64,000 nucleotides of DNA, taken from assembly GCA_016719055.1 (NCBI GenBank), contig JADKAW010000039.1, positions 22,696 through 86,695 of the forward strand, given 5' to 3'. Both the position numbers and the translations under genes were made by a program. Below, one piece after another: positions 54,510-63,107 of the stretch; position 1 is the first letter of the stretch, and the number at the start of each line of letters is the position of its first letter. The stretch is from Candidatus Rhodoferax mariagerensis. Its GTDB lineage: Bacteria > Pseudomonadota > Gammaproteobacteria > Burkholderiales > Burkholderiaceae_C. Under the pieces are notes generated by a model that saw only the letters and a program-made list of their open reading frames with translations, did no database searches and was not told the DNA's origin.

Positions 54510-55319
54510 TCATCCCACCGCGCGCGGCTTCGAGAAGGACAGGGTCACTGTGCGCGCCGCCTTCAGAAGCCTGAATTCCCACCAGGCGACCAAGCCATGC
54601 GCCCGGCCTGCCGTGGCAGAAGCTCGGCCAGCTTGCGCCCAGGCGCAGGGCACAAAACAGAGTTCGGGGTGCATCCAGTTCTGCCACTGGTGGCGGTGAG
54701 CCTCGTTGAACACCAGGTAAACCACTTCGAGCACCGAGGCCAGGCGTACTTTGAGTTCCTCTCCCCGCGGCACCTCAAATGGTACATTCGCGTCAGCCAG
54801 CGAGCGCTTGGCGCGCACGATGCGCTGTGCGATGGTGGCCTCTGGCACCAGGAAGGCGCGAGCGATCTCATGGGTCGTGAGGCCACCAAGCAGCTTGAGC
54901 GCGAGCGCCACGCGTGCGTCGCGATTGAGCACCGGGTGGCAGGCGGTGAAGATCAGGCGCAGCAGGTCGTCGCCGATGGCCGCGTGTTCGCGAGCCGTGT
55001 CTAGCGAGTCGGTGAAGTCGGGCACGACATGGGCCTCCATCGCTTCCAGGTCGCTGGCAATCTCGCCATGGCGCGCTTGGGCCATCTGGCTATGGCGCAA
55101 CCAATCCAGTGCCCGGTTGATCGCCGTGGTCATGAGCCAGGCACCGGGCTTGTTGGGCACGCCGTGTTGTGGCCAGTGTTCAAGCGCGGCCACCAGCGCG
55201 TCCTGCGCCAGTTCTTCGGCCACGCCAAGGTCCCGCACACGCCGCGCCAAAGCCGCAACGATGTTCGCTGATTCGATGCGCCAAACGGCGGCAATGGTGT
55301 CGTGGACGGCGGAATGCAC
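54510..55319 (-). CDS. ECF42-like RNA polymerase sigma factor, C-terminus degenerate
   Basis: The GTG at 55319 begins a protein with sigma region 2 (VAEELAQDALVAALEHWP) and region 4 (LKLLGGLTTHEIARAFLV, TIAQRIVRAKRSLAD). The family normally continues to ~400 aa with a conserved helical extension. Here the frame fails after WQNWMHPEL: expected pieces (CALRLG, KLAELLP, HGLVAW, GIQASEGGAHSDPVLL) occur in three different frames over about 54400-54700. The extension is thought to regulate activity, so the gene is probably non-functional or altered. It follows a VOC gene by 9 bp. Confidence 0.8.
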   Translation of the reverse strand: MHSAVHDTIAAVWRIESANIVAALARRVRDLGVAEELAQDALVAALEHWPQHGVPNKPGAWLMTTAINRALDWLRHSQMAQARHGEIASDLEAMEAHVVPDFTDSLDTAREHAAIGDDLLRLIFTACHPVLNRDARVALALKLLGGLTTHEIARAFLVPEATIAQRIVRAKRSLADANVPFEVPRGEELKVRLASVLEVVYLVFNEAHRHQWQNWMHPELCFVPCAWAQAGRASATAGRAHGLVAWWEFRLLKAARTVTLSFSKPRAVG

Positions 55320-55328
55320 GTGGGCAGA

Positions 55329-55739
55329 TTACATCTGCGCGGGCGCTGCCGACTCATCCATCCAGAACACCTCCCACTGGTGGCCGTCCAGGTCGGAAAA
55401 GCCGTGCTGGTACATGAAACCGTGGTCCTGCGCCGCATTTGGCGTGGTGGCACCGGCGGCCACCGCCTTGCGCACCACGTCTTCAGCCTCGGCACGGCTG
55501 TCAACCGACAGCGCCAGCAGCACCTCGGTGGTCTTGTGGGCGTCGCTGATGGGCTTTTTGGTGAAACCCTGGAAGAAAGGCTCTACCAAAAGCATGGCAT
55601 AGAAGTTCTCGCCGATTTCCAGGCAGGCACCCTGCTCGTTGGTGAAGCGCTGGTTAAACGTGAGGCCCAAGGCCTTGAAGAAGGCTTGTGAACAGGCCAT
55701 GTCCTTGATTGGCAAGTTGACGAAAATTTGTTTGAACAC
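55329..55739 (-). CDS. VOC-superfamily (glyoxalase-like) protein
   Basis: The GTG at 55739 with AGAAGAA upstream gives 136 aa (VFKQIFVNLPIKDMACSQAF). The paired beta-alpha-beta-beta-beta modules, LGLTFNQRFTNEQGACLEIG and a C-terminal GFSDLDGHQWEVFWMD, fit the VOC fold of glyoxalase, dioxygenase and resistance proteins. Substrate unknown. It belongs to the sigma-factor operon. Confidence 0.85.
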   Translation of the reverse strand: MFKQIFVNLPIKDMACSQAFFKALGLTFNQRFTNEQGACLEIGENFYAMLLVEPFFQGFTKKPISDAHKTTEVLLALSVDSRAEAEDVVRKAVAAGATTPNAAQDHGFMYQHGFSDLDGHQWEVFWMDESAAPAQM

Positions 55740-55788
55740 GATAGATTCTTCTGATAGGTTTGAGAGGTTGCGTGAGGGGGAATCAGCC

Positions 55789-56205
55789 CTATTGCTCAAA
55801 TCCCATCTTTTTGAACTTGTCCAGCGCCTGGCTGGGCGGGAACTCGTCGAGTTCAATGAGTTGGCGCAACTCGATCACCGCCTCCTTGCCCTGCCCGGCC
55901 GGGTTGGGAAAGCGGCGGCTCCATTCCATCGCCTCTTCGCGGTTTCGCACCTCGATCAGGGTGTAACCGGCGATGAGTTCCTTGACTTCGGCAAACGGCC
56001 CGTCGATGATGTGTTTGCCCTCGCGGCCAAAGTGCACGCGCCAGCCGGTGCGGCTGGGGTGCAGGCCGCTGCCGTCAAGCAGCACACCGGCGCGCATCAG
56101 TTCCTCGTGGTAGGCGGCCATCTCGGCCAACAGTTCCTCGGGGGCCGCCGGTGAGACCTCGGCCTCGAAGGCGGGGCAGGATTTGACGATGATCATGAAT
56201 CGCAT
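55789..56205 (-). CDS. YCII/DGPF-domain protein
   Basis: The 138-aa protein carries the DGPF motif that names the family (HIIDGPFAEVKELIAGYTLI, about 67-86) in a ferredoxin-like YCII domain. DGPF proteins are the usual genomic partners of ECF42 sigma factors and may be their targets or sensors. The molecular function is not known. Confidence 0.9.
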   Translation of the reverse strand: MRFMIIVKSCPAFEAEVSPAAPEELLAEMAAYHEELMRAGVLLDGSGLHPSRTGWRVHFGREGKHIIDGPFAEVKELIAGYTLIEVRNREEAMEWSRRFPNPAGQGKEAVIELRQLIELDEFPPSQALDKFKKMGFEQ

Positions 56206-56224
56206 GGTGGCGCTCCTTCGTGGC

Positions 56225-56662
56225 TCAGGTCTTGCAAGCTGGCGGGGACATGTCGGGCTGCATCATGCTGTTGTGATTACCCTCGGTGTCGCAGAACACC
56301 ACGTACTCGCCCACGCCAGGAATCGCCATGGGCTCACCCATCACCTCACCGCCGGCTGCCTTGACGCGCTGCATGGCTGCGCGAATGTCGTCCACCCCGA
56401 TCACCACCGATGGGTGCTGCATCGGCCAGTCTGGCTTGAACGGGAACAGCCCGCCGTTGATCGAGCCGAGTGCCGCGTGTGGCGGCATCGGTGGGCGTGC
56501 GCCCGGTAGTGCCGTGCTGACCAGCATGTAGTCGCCCATCTCGGGGCCGAGCATCTGATGGGTCCAGCCGAAAGCAGCAGCGTAAAAGCGCGCTGCGCGC
56601 TGGCGATCCTTGTAGGGCATTTCAAAATGAACAACGGAACATATGGGAACGGTGGTGATCAT
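56225..56662 (-). CDS. VOC-superfamily protein
   Basis: The ATG at 56662 follows a strong GAGGAGATAGAC site; 145 aa. It has the VOC opening VVHFEMPYKDRQRAARFYAA and the second-module segment EYVVFCDTEGNHNSMMQPD, in the style of YdeN/'glyoxalase/bleomycin resistance' proteins co-encoded with DGPF genes. Substrate unknown. Confidence 0.88.
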   Translation of the reverse strand: MITTVPICSVVHFEMPYKDRQRAARFYAAAFGWTHQMLGPEMGDYMLVSTALPGARPPMPPHAALGSINGGLFPFKPDWPMQHPSVVIGVDDIRAAMQRVKAAGGEVMGEPMAIPGVGEYVVFCDTEGNHNSMMQPDMSPPACKT

Positions 56663-56672
56663 GTCTATCTCC

Positions 56673-57602
56673 TCAGGTGGGGGTTTCACAAAGGGTCTTC
56701 AGGGTCTGCAAGGCTTTGGGCCAGGTCTGCAACATCCAGTCCTCGCAGTTGCAGAACACGTCGCAATCGACGCGCAAGCGGGTGCCACCGGCCTCATCGG
56801 TGAAGGTGCAGTTTTCAAAGCAGGGTGACCATGCGCTCTCCGTTTGACTGGCGTTGACCTCAGTGACCTGGTCAATCATGCCCAGGTGCCGGATCGAGAT
56901 GAATTCGGCCGGTCGGTGGGCCGCAATCTCGGCCTCCATGCCCAGTCCATGGGCGTTGAGGAAACGTATCTTCTGGCCCTCGTCCCAAGAGCCTTCAAAA
57001 CGAGAACCTTCGCAGAAGGCGGAGGTCCAGCGCTCATAAGTGGGCAACTGCAGCATGGTGGCCCACACTTGGCTGGGCGCAGCCTGGATGAAGATGTCGA
57101 AATGCAGGGTTTTCATGGGCCGGTCGTTGGGCGCGGCGAAAGCGTTTTGCAGCGCAGCGATATCGAGTTTGTGCATCTGCATCAAGGCCGCCATCATTCG
57201 CTGCTTGCCTGCGGCGTCAGGAGTCTGGAGCATGTCCATGACCTGTTGTGGCACGATTTGCCAGGACACGCCGTACCGATCCACCAGCCAGCCACATTGC
57301 TCGGCCTCGGGCACTGCCGAGAGTGCAGCCCAATAGTGGTCCAACTCGTCCTGTGAGGTGCAGGTGACCACCAGCGACATGGCAGGTGAGTGGGTGTAGT
57401 GCGGGCCACCGTTGATGGCGGTGATGGTCTGCCCGTCGAGATCAAAACTGACGGTCAGCGCCGTGCCTTCGGGCATGGGGGCACCCGCGCTGTAACGGGT
57501 GATTTCGGTGACGCGCGAGTTCGGGAACACCGTGGTGTAGAACTGGGCGACTTCTTCAGCCTGGCGGTCAAACCACAGGCATGGATGGACACGAGGTTTC
57601 AT
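56673..57602 (-). CDS. Fusion of a PhnB-like VOC domain with an SRPBCC/AHSA1 domain
   Basis: The ATG at 57602 (MKPRVHPCLWFDRQAEEVAQ) has AGGAGA upstream; 309 aa. Residues 1-165 are a PhnB-like VOC domain (AQFYTTVFPNSRVTEITRY, WLVDRYGVSWQIVPQ). Residues ~168-309 are an SRPBCC domain (KTLHFDIFIQAAPSQVWATM, YERWTSAFCEGSRFEGSW). In other genomes these two are often separate adjacent genes, so the fusion, which also keeps an internal Met at the domain border, is notable. Confidence 0.82.
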   Translation of the reverse strand: MKPRVHPCLWFDRQAEEVAQFYTTVFPNSRVTEITRYSAGAPMPEGTALTVSFDLDGQTITAINGGPHYTHSPAMSLVVTCTSQDELDHYWAALSAVPEAEQCGWLVDRYGVSWQIVPQQVMDMLQTPDAAGKQRMMAALMQMHKLDIAALQNAFAAPNDRPMKTLHFDIFIQAAPSQVWATMLQLPTYERWTSAFCEGSRFEGSWDEGQKIRFLNAHGLGMEAEIAAHRPAEFISIRHLGMIDQVTEVNASQTESAWSPCFENCTFTDEAGGTRLRVDCDVFCNCEDWMLQTWPKALQTLKTLCETPT

Positions 57603-57745
57603 GCAAGAGTCTCCTGGTTGCCAACGTGGGCGACGGCGGGTTTGCCGCGCCTCGCGAAAAGCCGACTCAAAGGCTTCAATGACCACGACGAAGCAGCTTG
57701 TGCTTTTTCGACAGCGCCCTTCTAGGTACAAACCCTGTTATCAGA

Positions 57746-58114
57746 TCAAGCCGAGCTTTCGTCGAAACAGGGGGCGAGCGATCGCACTTCGACCGTGGCC
57801 CACTCTGCCGCCGGGCATTGCTGGGCAATGATTACCGCCTCGCTTTGGTCGGCGCAATCGATCATGAAAAAGCCGCCCACCATTTCCTTGGCTTCGGAAA
57901 AGGGCCCGTCCAGCACGCGGCTGTCGCCGTCCGCCAGACTCACTCGCACGGCGCTGGCCTGCGAGGCCAGCGACTCCACCGCCAGCAGCTTGCCCTGCTT
58001 ACGAAGGCCCTCACCAAAATCTTGCATTCGGGCGTAGACAGCACGGCCCTGCGCTTCGGTGCGGGTGGCACGCTGGGCGGGCGGCTCGATGATCAGGAGC
58101 ATGTAGGTGGGCAT
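57746..58114 (-). CDS. YCII/DGPF-domain protein
   Basis: The start at ATG 58114 (MPTYMLLIIEPPAQRATR) gives 122 aa; a longer frame exists upstream but lacks conservation. The DGPF motif is in SRVLDGPFSEAKEMVGGFFM (about 62-81). It is the first gene of the operon that ends with the sigma factor. Confidence 0.9.
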   Translation of the reverse strand: MPTYMLLIIEPPAQRATRTEAQGRAVYARMQDFGEGLRKQGKLLAVESLASQASAVRVSLADGDSRVLDGPFSEAKEMVGGFFMIDCADQSEAVIIAQQCPAAEWATVEVRSLAPCFDESSA

Positions 58115-58374
58115 GTCGGACCTTTCTCTGTTCAAAGGTCGCCATCCTACACATTGCAGGAGTTTTGTGTGAGAGGTGGTTTGGAATTGTTTTGCGCTCA
58201 CATCTCGCGCAGGTTCAGAAAAATTTTTACTGCAATGCCTGCACTGTCTTGTCTGTAAAGGTCGTCAACGTGGCCGGTATAGGGCTGGCAATTCATTGGT
58301 TTGACCGACGGGTAGTGACACGAAGCTCACGCCCGACAATTCAAAATGAAAGATCGGTATCGCAGGTACAGCGG

Positions 58375-58512
58375 TCATTGCGGTTTTGGCTTTGGTTGCA
58401 CCCGGCAACAAGCTACCCAAATATATTCGCCCAGACGCTGCTGCTGACGCACATAAAAATGGAATCCGTCCAGCAAGTCATCCTCAGCACTGGGGGTCAG
58501 TTCTACCTTCAT
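58375..58512 (-). pseudogene. Truncated RelE/ParE-type toxin
   Basis: The first ~33 residues (MKVELTPSAEDDLLDGFHFY...) match the N-terminus of RelE/ParE toxins, then the sequence diverges and stops. The catalytic C-terminal half is missing. The ATG overlaps the antitoxin stop by ATGA, the usual arrangement of an intact pair. Confidence 0.65.
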
Positions 58513-58745
58513 GGCCATTGCAGCGTTTGTCTGGTCCGCTGTCGAATTCGGTCTTTGGCCTCTTCCCAAGGGCTAACGCTCTAAACACCTGCATTCAATG
58601 CTTCCAGACGCTGGCCGAGCACATTCTGATGCCAAGCCGGCATGGTTTGGCCGTAATTCGAATCCTTGCACAGAGATTCCCACAAGGCCACCATAACCTG
58701 CAAGCGCTGGGCGAGTGGCAGGGCAACTAGTTCAGCAGTTTGCTT
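58509..58745 (-). pseudogene. Degenerate addiction-module antitoxin
   Basis: The frame reads ELVALPLAQRLQVMVALWES, then PAWHQNVLGQRLEAL, a stop codon (TAG), and finally SVSPWEEAKDRIRQR before the true stop. This is the pattern of small antitoxins paired with RelE/ParE toxins (LPLAERL...LW.SL...W..EL..RL...PW.E.K.R). The in-frame stop and the lack of an ATG at the expected start show decay. Confidence 0.6.
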
Positions 58746-59249
58746 TGGGCCTCGGGTAAAAATAGGTGATCTAAAAATTACGTTTTGATCTTACCAAATC
58801 TGAGTTTTTTCCTTCCCAAGCAGCGGCGGCTGGCAAGGGGGGTTGGAGGGGTGATGGACTTGTATCATTCAGAATTAGCGACGCAGTGACTTCAAAACGT
58901 TTCAGCCCTCTAGCGCATACTCAGCTTGCGTGATCTGCTCTTTTTTTGATAGTGGTTTTCACTTTTGATCAACGTTAAACTGGTGCGCGGTTAGGGCATG
59001 CTGTGGATGCGTTGGACAATGCCGCGTTCAACGGGTTGCAAACTGCCAGCCCACTCTTGCGGCTATGTACGCTTCCCGACAAAACCGCACAAGTTGTCGC
59101 AAAAAACCTGCTGCCATCACTTGCATCACCGGTTTATGTCATGTTTACCGCTCCGACGACCCACTTTGAGCTTGGTACGTTCATTGCAGAGTGTGATGGG
59201 TTCACCCTGATCAACCCTCTGCAATTTCAACCACGCCAAAGGATATTTC
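58746..59249. other. Gap before the dra genes
   Basis: About 500 bp with no gene I can support. It contains the dispersed repeat at 58905-58953 and probably the promoter for the downstream plus-strand genes. An open frame from a GTG at 59003 overlaps the next gene and has no recognisable family; I do not count it as a gene. Confidence 0.45.
58905..58953 (+). repeat. Copy of a dispersed palindromic intergenic element
   Basis: GCCCTCTAGCGCATACTCAG followed by a GCTCTTTTTTTGATAG end, resembling the copies at 40.9, 52.6 and 61.9 kb but more diverged. Confidence 0.45.
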
Positions 59250-59858
59250 ATGACCGCCACCCTCGCCCTGAAAGAGATCGACGACACCGCACTGGCTCGC
59301 CTTGAGGCCGAGGGCAGGCTGCTCAACCCGCTGCACAAGGCACTCACCAGCAAACCCGGGCGAGTCGGGTTTCGCGGTGAACTGGCGCTGCGTTTTGCCC
59401 CCAAGCTGGCCGACGAAGCGCGTCCGCCCTTGTTGTTCAGCGCGCAAGCCATGGCGATAGCCAATGTGGGTGAAAAACACATTCCGTTTTTTGCCGGCTA
59501 CCTGCTGAGTTTTGAATACCTCAAAGATGTGGCCGAGGTGCTGGGCGACACCTTGAGCGCGGGCGGCAAGTACTTTTTGTTCTGCAACAACATTGATCTG
59601 TCCAAAAAGTACCAGGTGCCCTACAAGGGCGCCATGTTTTATGTGCTACCAATTGACGAGTCCACCGTGTACAACGAACTGCTGGACTTGCTGTACCTTG
59701 AAAAGAACGACCTGAAGAAAAAAGACACCGCTGGCAAGCTCGACGCCGTCGCCGACGCGGCACTCAAATTCAACATCAGCTTCGATACCATCACTTATGA
59801 AGAAGGCCTGAAGCTGATGGGTCCGGTGCGTAATCCCAACGAAAACCGCCCGGTTTGA
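59250..59858 (+). CDS. Unknown protein encoded directly upstream of draT
   Basis: The ATG at 59250 has AAAGGA upstream; 202 aa. No signal peptide or membrane helix. The middle contains FFAGYLLSFEYLKDVAEVLG and GGKYFLFCNNIDLSKKYQVP; the C-terminal half is charged helix, ending in a short NPNENRPV tail. I do not recognise the family. Its stop codon is followed at once by the draT start, so co-translation is likely and a role in nitrogenase or ADP-ribose control is a reasonable guess. Confidence 0.75.
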   Translation: MTATLALKEIDDTALARLEAEGRLLNPLHKALTSKPGRVGFRGELALRFAPKLADEARPPLLFSAQAMAIANVGEKHIPFFAGYLLSFEYLKDVAEVLGDTLSAGGKYFLFCNNIDLSKKYQVPYKGAMFYVLPIDESTVYNELLDLLYLEKNDLKKKDTAGKLDAVADAALKFNISFDTITYEEGLKLMGPVRNPNENRPV

Positions 59859-60707
59859 GTGATCGCAGACGATGCGCTTGACCAGCCCAGCCGCTGGTAC
59901 GGCACCAACCTGGTGGGCGTGCCTGCGTTGGTGCTGGGCAGCACGGCGTTTAACGCGCACCCGGTGGCCCTGTCGATTGCAGGCACTTGTGAGGCGCATC
60001 CCGGGCTTTTTTCGCTGCTGGAGGGCAGCCGTGATCTCACTGAGGCGCAAGACATGTTTGTGCATTACCTGAGCATTGCCTTTGGCCTGCGCAAGCCAGA
60101 GCCGCATGAGCTCAAAAGCATGGGCCAATCCGAGCAGCGGCGCTGGCACAGCAGCTGGCGCAAATTGCTGCAGGGCTGGGGCATGGACTCCAACGGTGCC
60201 GCGGGGGCCGTGCTCAAGGGCTGGGTCGAAAGCCGTTTTGGCCTGATGCCCAGCTTTCACAAGGCACCGCTGGCGCGCTTTCCATCACCGGCCTGGATCA
60301 CCTATCTGCAAGAAAAGGCGTCGAGTCGGCTCAACAACAACAACATCTTTCAGCAACTGGACTTGTTGTACGAGTTTTGCCAATGGTCGCTGCGCCGTAT
60401 TCGCAGCCAAAACCAGGCCACACCAGCTCAGCACCTGCGCTTGTGGCGCGGCAGCAACCAGTGCGAAGAGCAAGTGATTTCCGGGCGCCTGCAAAACCGC
60501 CGCTGCACGGTGCGCCTGAACAATGTGGTGTCGTTCAGCCTGTCGGCTGATGACGCCTCGTGTTTTGGCGACTGGGTGTTTGAGGTACAGGTGCCGACAG
60601 CCAAGGTGCTGGTCTTTCCTGATCTGCTGCCCGGCCAGGTGCTGCAAGGCGAACAGGAGGTGCTGGCGCTGGGTGGCAATTTTGAGGTGATGGCGCGTTA
60701 TGCCTGA
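59859..60707 (+). CDS. draT: Dinitrogenase reductase ADP-ribosyltransferase DraT
   Basis: DraT uses NAD+ to ADP-ribosylate NifH and switch nitrogenase off when ammonium appears or energy drops. The 282-aa product starts at a GTG (59859), immediately after the previous stop. Family segments are SRWYGTNLVGVPALVLGS, GTCEAHPGLFSLLEG, LRLWRGSNQCEEQVI and ASCFGDWVFEVQVP. Length is typical. It overlaps draG by 8 bp. Confidence 0.93.
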   Translation: MIADDALDQPSRWYGTNLVGVPALVLGSTAFNAHPVALSIAGTCEAHPGLFSLLEGSRDLTEAQDMFVHYLSIAFGLRKPEPHELKSMGQSEQRRWHSSWRKLLQGWGMDSNGAAGAVLKGWVESRFGLMPSFHKAPLARFPSPAWITYLQEKASSRLNNNNIFQQLDLLYEFCQWSLRRIRSQNQATPAQHLRLWRGSNQCEEQVISGRLQNRRCTVRLNNVVSFSLSADDASCFGDWVFEVQVPTAKVLVFPDLLPGQVLQGEQEVLALGGNFEVMARYA

Positions 60708-61611
60708 TCTTGACGACCGCGCCCTGGGTGCCTACCTGGGCTTTGCCATCGGCGATGCGCTGGGTGCCACGGTCGAATTCATGCTGCCGCGCGAGATTGC
60801 CTACCAATATGGCGTGCATCGCGACATCGTGGGGGGTGGCTGGCTCAAACTCGCCAGCGGCCAGGTCACCGATGACACCACCATGTGTCTGGCACTGGGC
60901 AGTGCCTTGTTGGCCGGCGGTGCTGACGCCATGGCCCGCCAGGCCCAGGGTGACGAAGCTTTGGTGCGCCTTGTGGGCGACGCCTATATCAAGTGGTTCA
61001 AGGCTAAGCCGGTGGATTGCGGCAACACCTGTCGTCGCGGCATCATGCGTTACATGCACGAGGGCACGCTGCAAGGCCCGTTAAACCCTGGTGACGGCGG
61101 CAACGGCGCGCTGATGCGCAATCTGCCTGCTGTGTTGGCCACACTGGGTGATGATGCGGCTTTTGAGCGTGTCTCCATCGCGCAGGCGCGCCTGACGCAC
61201 CATCACCCGATGTCAGATGCTGCCACTTTGGGGCTGGGCCGCTTGCTGGGTATGCTGCTGGCGGGTGCCACACAAAGCGACTGTCAAAAGTGGGTCAATC
61301 AATGGGTCGCACAGGTGCCTGACTTTCGCTTTACCCCCTACCGGGGTTACGCCACCGCCTACGTGGTGGACACCGTGCAAACCGTGTTGCACTACTTCAC
61401 CTTGCACCAGGATTTCGAGGTCGCGCTGATCGCCACCGTGAACCAGGGTGACGATGCCGACACCACCGGCGCGCTGGTTGGCATGCTGGCTGGTGCCCGC
61501 TGTGGTGCAGCAAAACTGCCCGAGCGCTGGCTGCACCGGTTGCAAGCCGCCACCGTGCAAAGCATCACCGAGCAAACCCGGGGCCTGCTGGCGCTCAATG
61601 GCCTCAACTGA
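60700..61611 (+). CDS. draG: ADP-ribosyl-dinitrogen reductase hydrolase DraG
   Basis: DraG removes ADP-ribose from NifH and reactivates nitrogenase. The 303-aa ADP-ribosylglycohydrolase has GAYLGFAIGDALGATVEFML, the metal-binding TDDT (about residue 58) and the second metal site QGDDADTTGALVGMLAGA (about 248-265), plus a PGDGGNGALMRNLP loop. It overlaps draT, so both are in one operon. Confidence 0.95.
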   Translation: MPDLDDRALGAYLGFAIGDALGATVEFMLPREIAYQYGVHRDIVGGGWLKLASGQVTDDTTMCLALGSALLAGGADAMARQAQGDEALVRLVGDAYIKWFKAKPVDCGNTCRRGIMRYMHEGTLQGPLNPGDGGNGALMRNLPAVLATLGDDAAFERVSIAQARLTHHHPMSDAATLGLGRLLGMLLAGATQSDCQKWVNQWVAQVPDFRFTPYRGYATAYVVDTVQTVLHYFTLHQDFEVALIATVNQGDDADTTGALVGMLAGARCGAAKLPERWLHRLQAATVQSITEQTRGLLALNGLN

Positions 61612-61628
61612 CTTCTCCGGAGACACCC

Positions 61629-61880
61629 ATGCCCATTTATGATTACAACTGCAAATCGTGTGGCCACGCGTTCGAGGCGCTGGTGCGTGCCAGCAACAGC
61701 CCGGCCTGCCCACACTGTGGCAGCGCCGATTTGCAAAAATGCGTGTCAAGCATTGCGCCGGCCGGCAAGATCGAGGCCATTCGCATGGCGCACCGTCGTG
61801 TCGCGGCGGCGCAAGGGCACTTTGACCATTACAGCCCGTCCGACAAGGCCAAGTTGCTCCAAGGCAAGAAAAACATCTGA
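61629..61880 (+). CDS. FmdB-family zinc-ribbon protein
   Basis: An 83-aa protein that begins MPIYDYNCKSCGHAFEAL and has a second CPHCG pair, giving the CxxC...CxxC zinc ribbon of the FmdB family. Homologues were first linked to formamidase regulation, but their general role is unknown. It follows draG by 17 bp, so it may belong to the same transcript. Confidence 0.85.
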   Translation: MPIYDYNCKSCGHAFEALVRASNSPACPHCGSADLQKCVSSIAPAGKIEAIRMAHRRVAAAQGHFDHYSPSDKAKLLQGKKNI

Positions 61881-61940
61881 CAGTGACCAGGTTGACCGCT
61901 TGTTTTCTTTCAAAGGCATTGATTTCCAGGTTTAATAGAA

Positions 61941-61993
61941 AAAGTGCCTCTAGCCCTTATGATTAAAGCGCTGATAGCTATACTAAAAATAGC
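61941..61993 (+). repeat. Copy of a dispersed palindromic intergenic element
   Basis: GTGCCTCTAGCCCTTATGAT, then AAGCGCTGATAGCTATAC and AAAAATAG. The CTTAT/AAGCGCT halves make an imperfect palindrome. It is the best-preserved copy of the element also seen near 40.9, 52.6 and 58.9 kb. Confidence 0.6.
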
Positions 61994-62072
61994 ATTCCCA
62001 TACTGCAGAAACCTGTGAGTTACGATGCAGGCTTGGTAATGCGCCAATCTTCTTTCACTCATATCCCTTTTT

Positions 62073-62933
62073 ATGCTCCAACTCTCTTCCGCCGGCCAAC
62101 AGGCCATCAACGACGTCGCCCAGCGCCACGGTTTCAGTTTTGACGCAGTGATGTCGATGCTGGGCTCGGTGATTAATGGCAATGGCAGCATGGCCCAGTT
62201 CAGCCATCCCGAGTTTGGTGGCTCTGGCCAGTGGATGCAAGGCGGCATGACCATGATTGGCGACATGTTCAACAACTACCTCAAAGGCCGCGTTGACAAC
62301 CTGTGCGCCGAGCTGGCGCGCCTGATCAGCAACCAGCCGGGCCTGGTGCGCACCGGCAGCTTTCAGAGTCAAAGCCAGAATGGCAGCACCCAGGTCAATG
62401 CCTGGGGCGGTAACGAAACACCCAACACCTCCAACAACCCCAACAACCTGTTTGTACCGGCACCCGTCTTGCCGGATTGGTGGGGCCCGGATTTGCGCTG
62501 GCCCAACAGCTCGGGCGGCCAAAACGGCATGCGTTACGCCTGGTTTTCACAGGCGCATCGCCTGGCGATCGAGTCCAACGGGCAGGTCATCATTTATGAC
62601 ACGCTGGACCACCAGATTGGCGGGGTCTCGCAGCAGCAAAGCGGTGGCTACTCAGTCACGTTTTCCAGCCAGTACGGTTATGTGGACCTGAACCGCCTGC
62701 CGGTGGTGAGCATCAATGGCGTGGCGCAGACGGCCCCCATTCAGGCACCGGCACCCGCCCAAAACTACAACAACGCCCCCTCGTACAACGCGTCTGCCAG
62801 CAACATCACTGCTGATGGCGTGCAAGGGGACATCTTCACCAGCATTGAAAAATTGGCCACCTTGCAGTCGCGCGGCATTTTGAGCGAGCAGGAGTTCGCC
62901 AGCAAAAAAGCTGAGTTGCTGAGCCGGTTGTAA
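62073..62933 (+). CDS. SHOCT-domain protein
   Basis: The 286-aa protein has an N-terminal helical part (about 1-95), a Gln/Asn/Ser/Pro-rich middle with repeated Trp (PDWWGPDLRW), a beta-rich segment around 150-215, and a C-terminal SHOCT motif: IEKLATLQSRGILSEQEFAS followed by KKAELLSRL. SHOCT marks oligomerisation or membrane-associated proteins without a fixed function. No signal peptide. Confidence 0.85.
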   Translation: MLQLSSAGQQAINDVAQRHGFSFDAVMSMLGSVINGNGSMAQFSHPEFGGSGQWMQGGMTMIGDMFNNYLKGRVDNLCAELARLISNQPGLVRTGSFQSQSQNGSTQVNAWGGNETPNTSNNPNNLFVPAPVLPDWWGPDLRWPNSSGGQNGMRYAWFSQAHRLAIESNGQVIIYDTLDHQIGGVSQQQSGGYSVTFSSQYGYVDLNRLPVVSINGVAQTAPIQAPAPAQNYNNAPSYNASASNITADGVQGDIFTSIEKLATLQSRGILSEQEFASKKAELLSRL

Positions 62934-63107
62934 ACCCGCCAGTTCGGATACGCTGGTGCCGCGCACAGCAACCCACTTGACGGCGAATGGACGGCCAAGG
63001 TTTTAGTGGGTATTTTTCCAAGCTGGCTGTTTTCCACACTGGCACATCCGCAACGCAGTGTGACAACGCACATGATCTGGACGACCCGAAGACCAATCCC
63101 ATCACGC

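Noticed and set aside
59003..59305. Open frame of 100 codons upstream of the draT-linked gene
   Set aside because: No recognisable family, GTG start without a clear ribosome site, and it overlaps the start of a better-supported gene.
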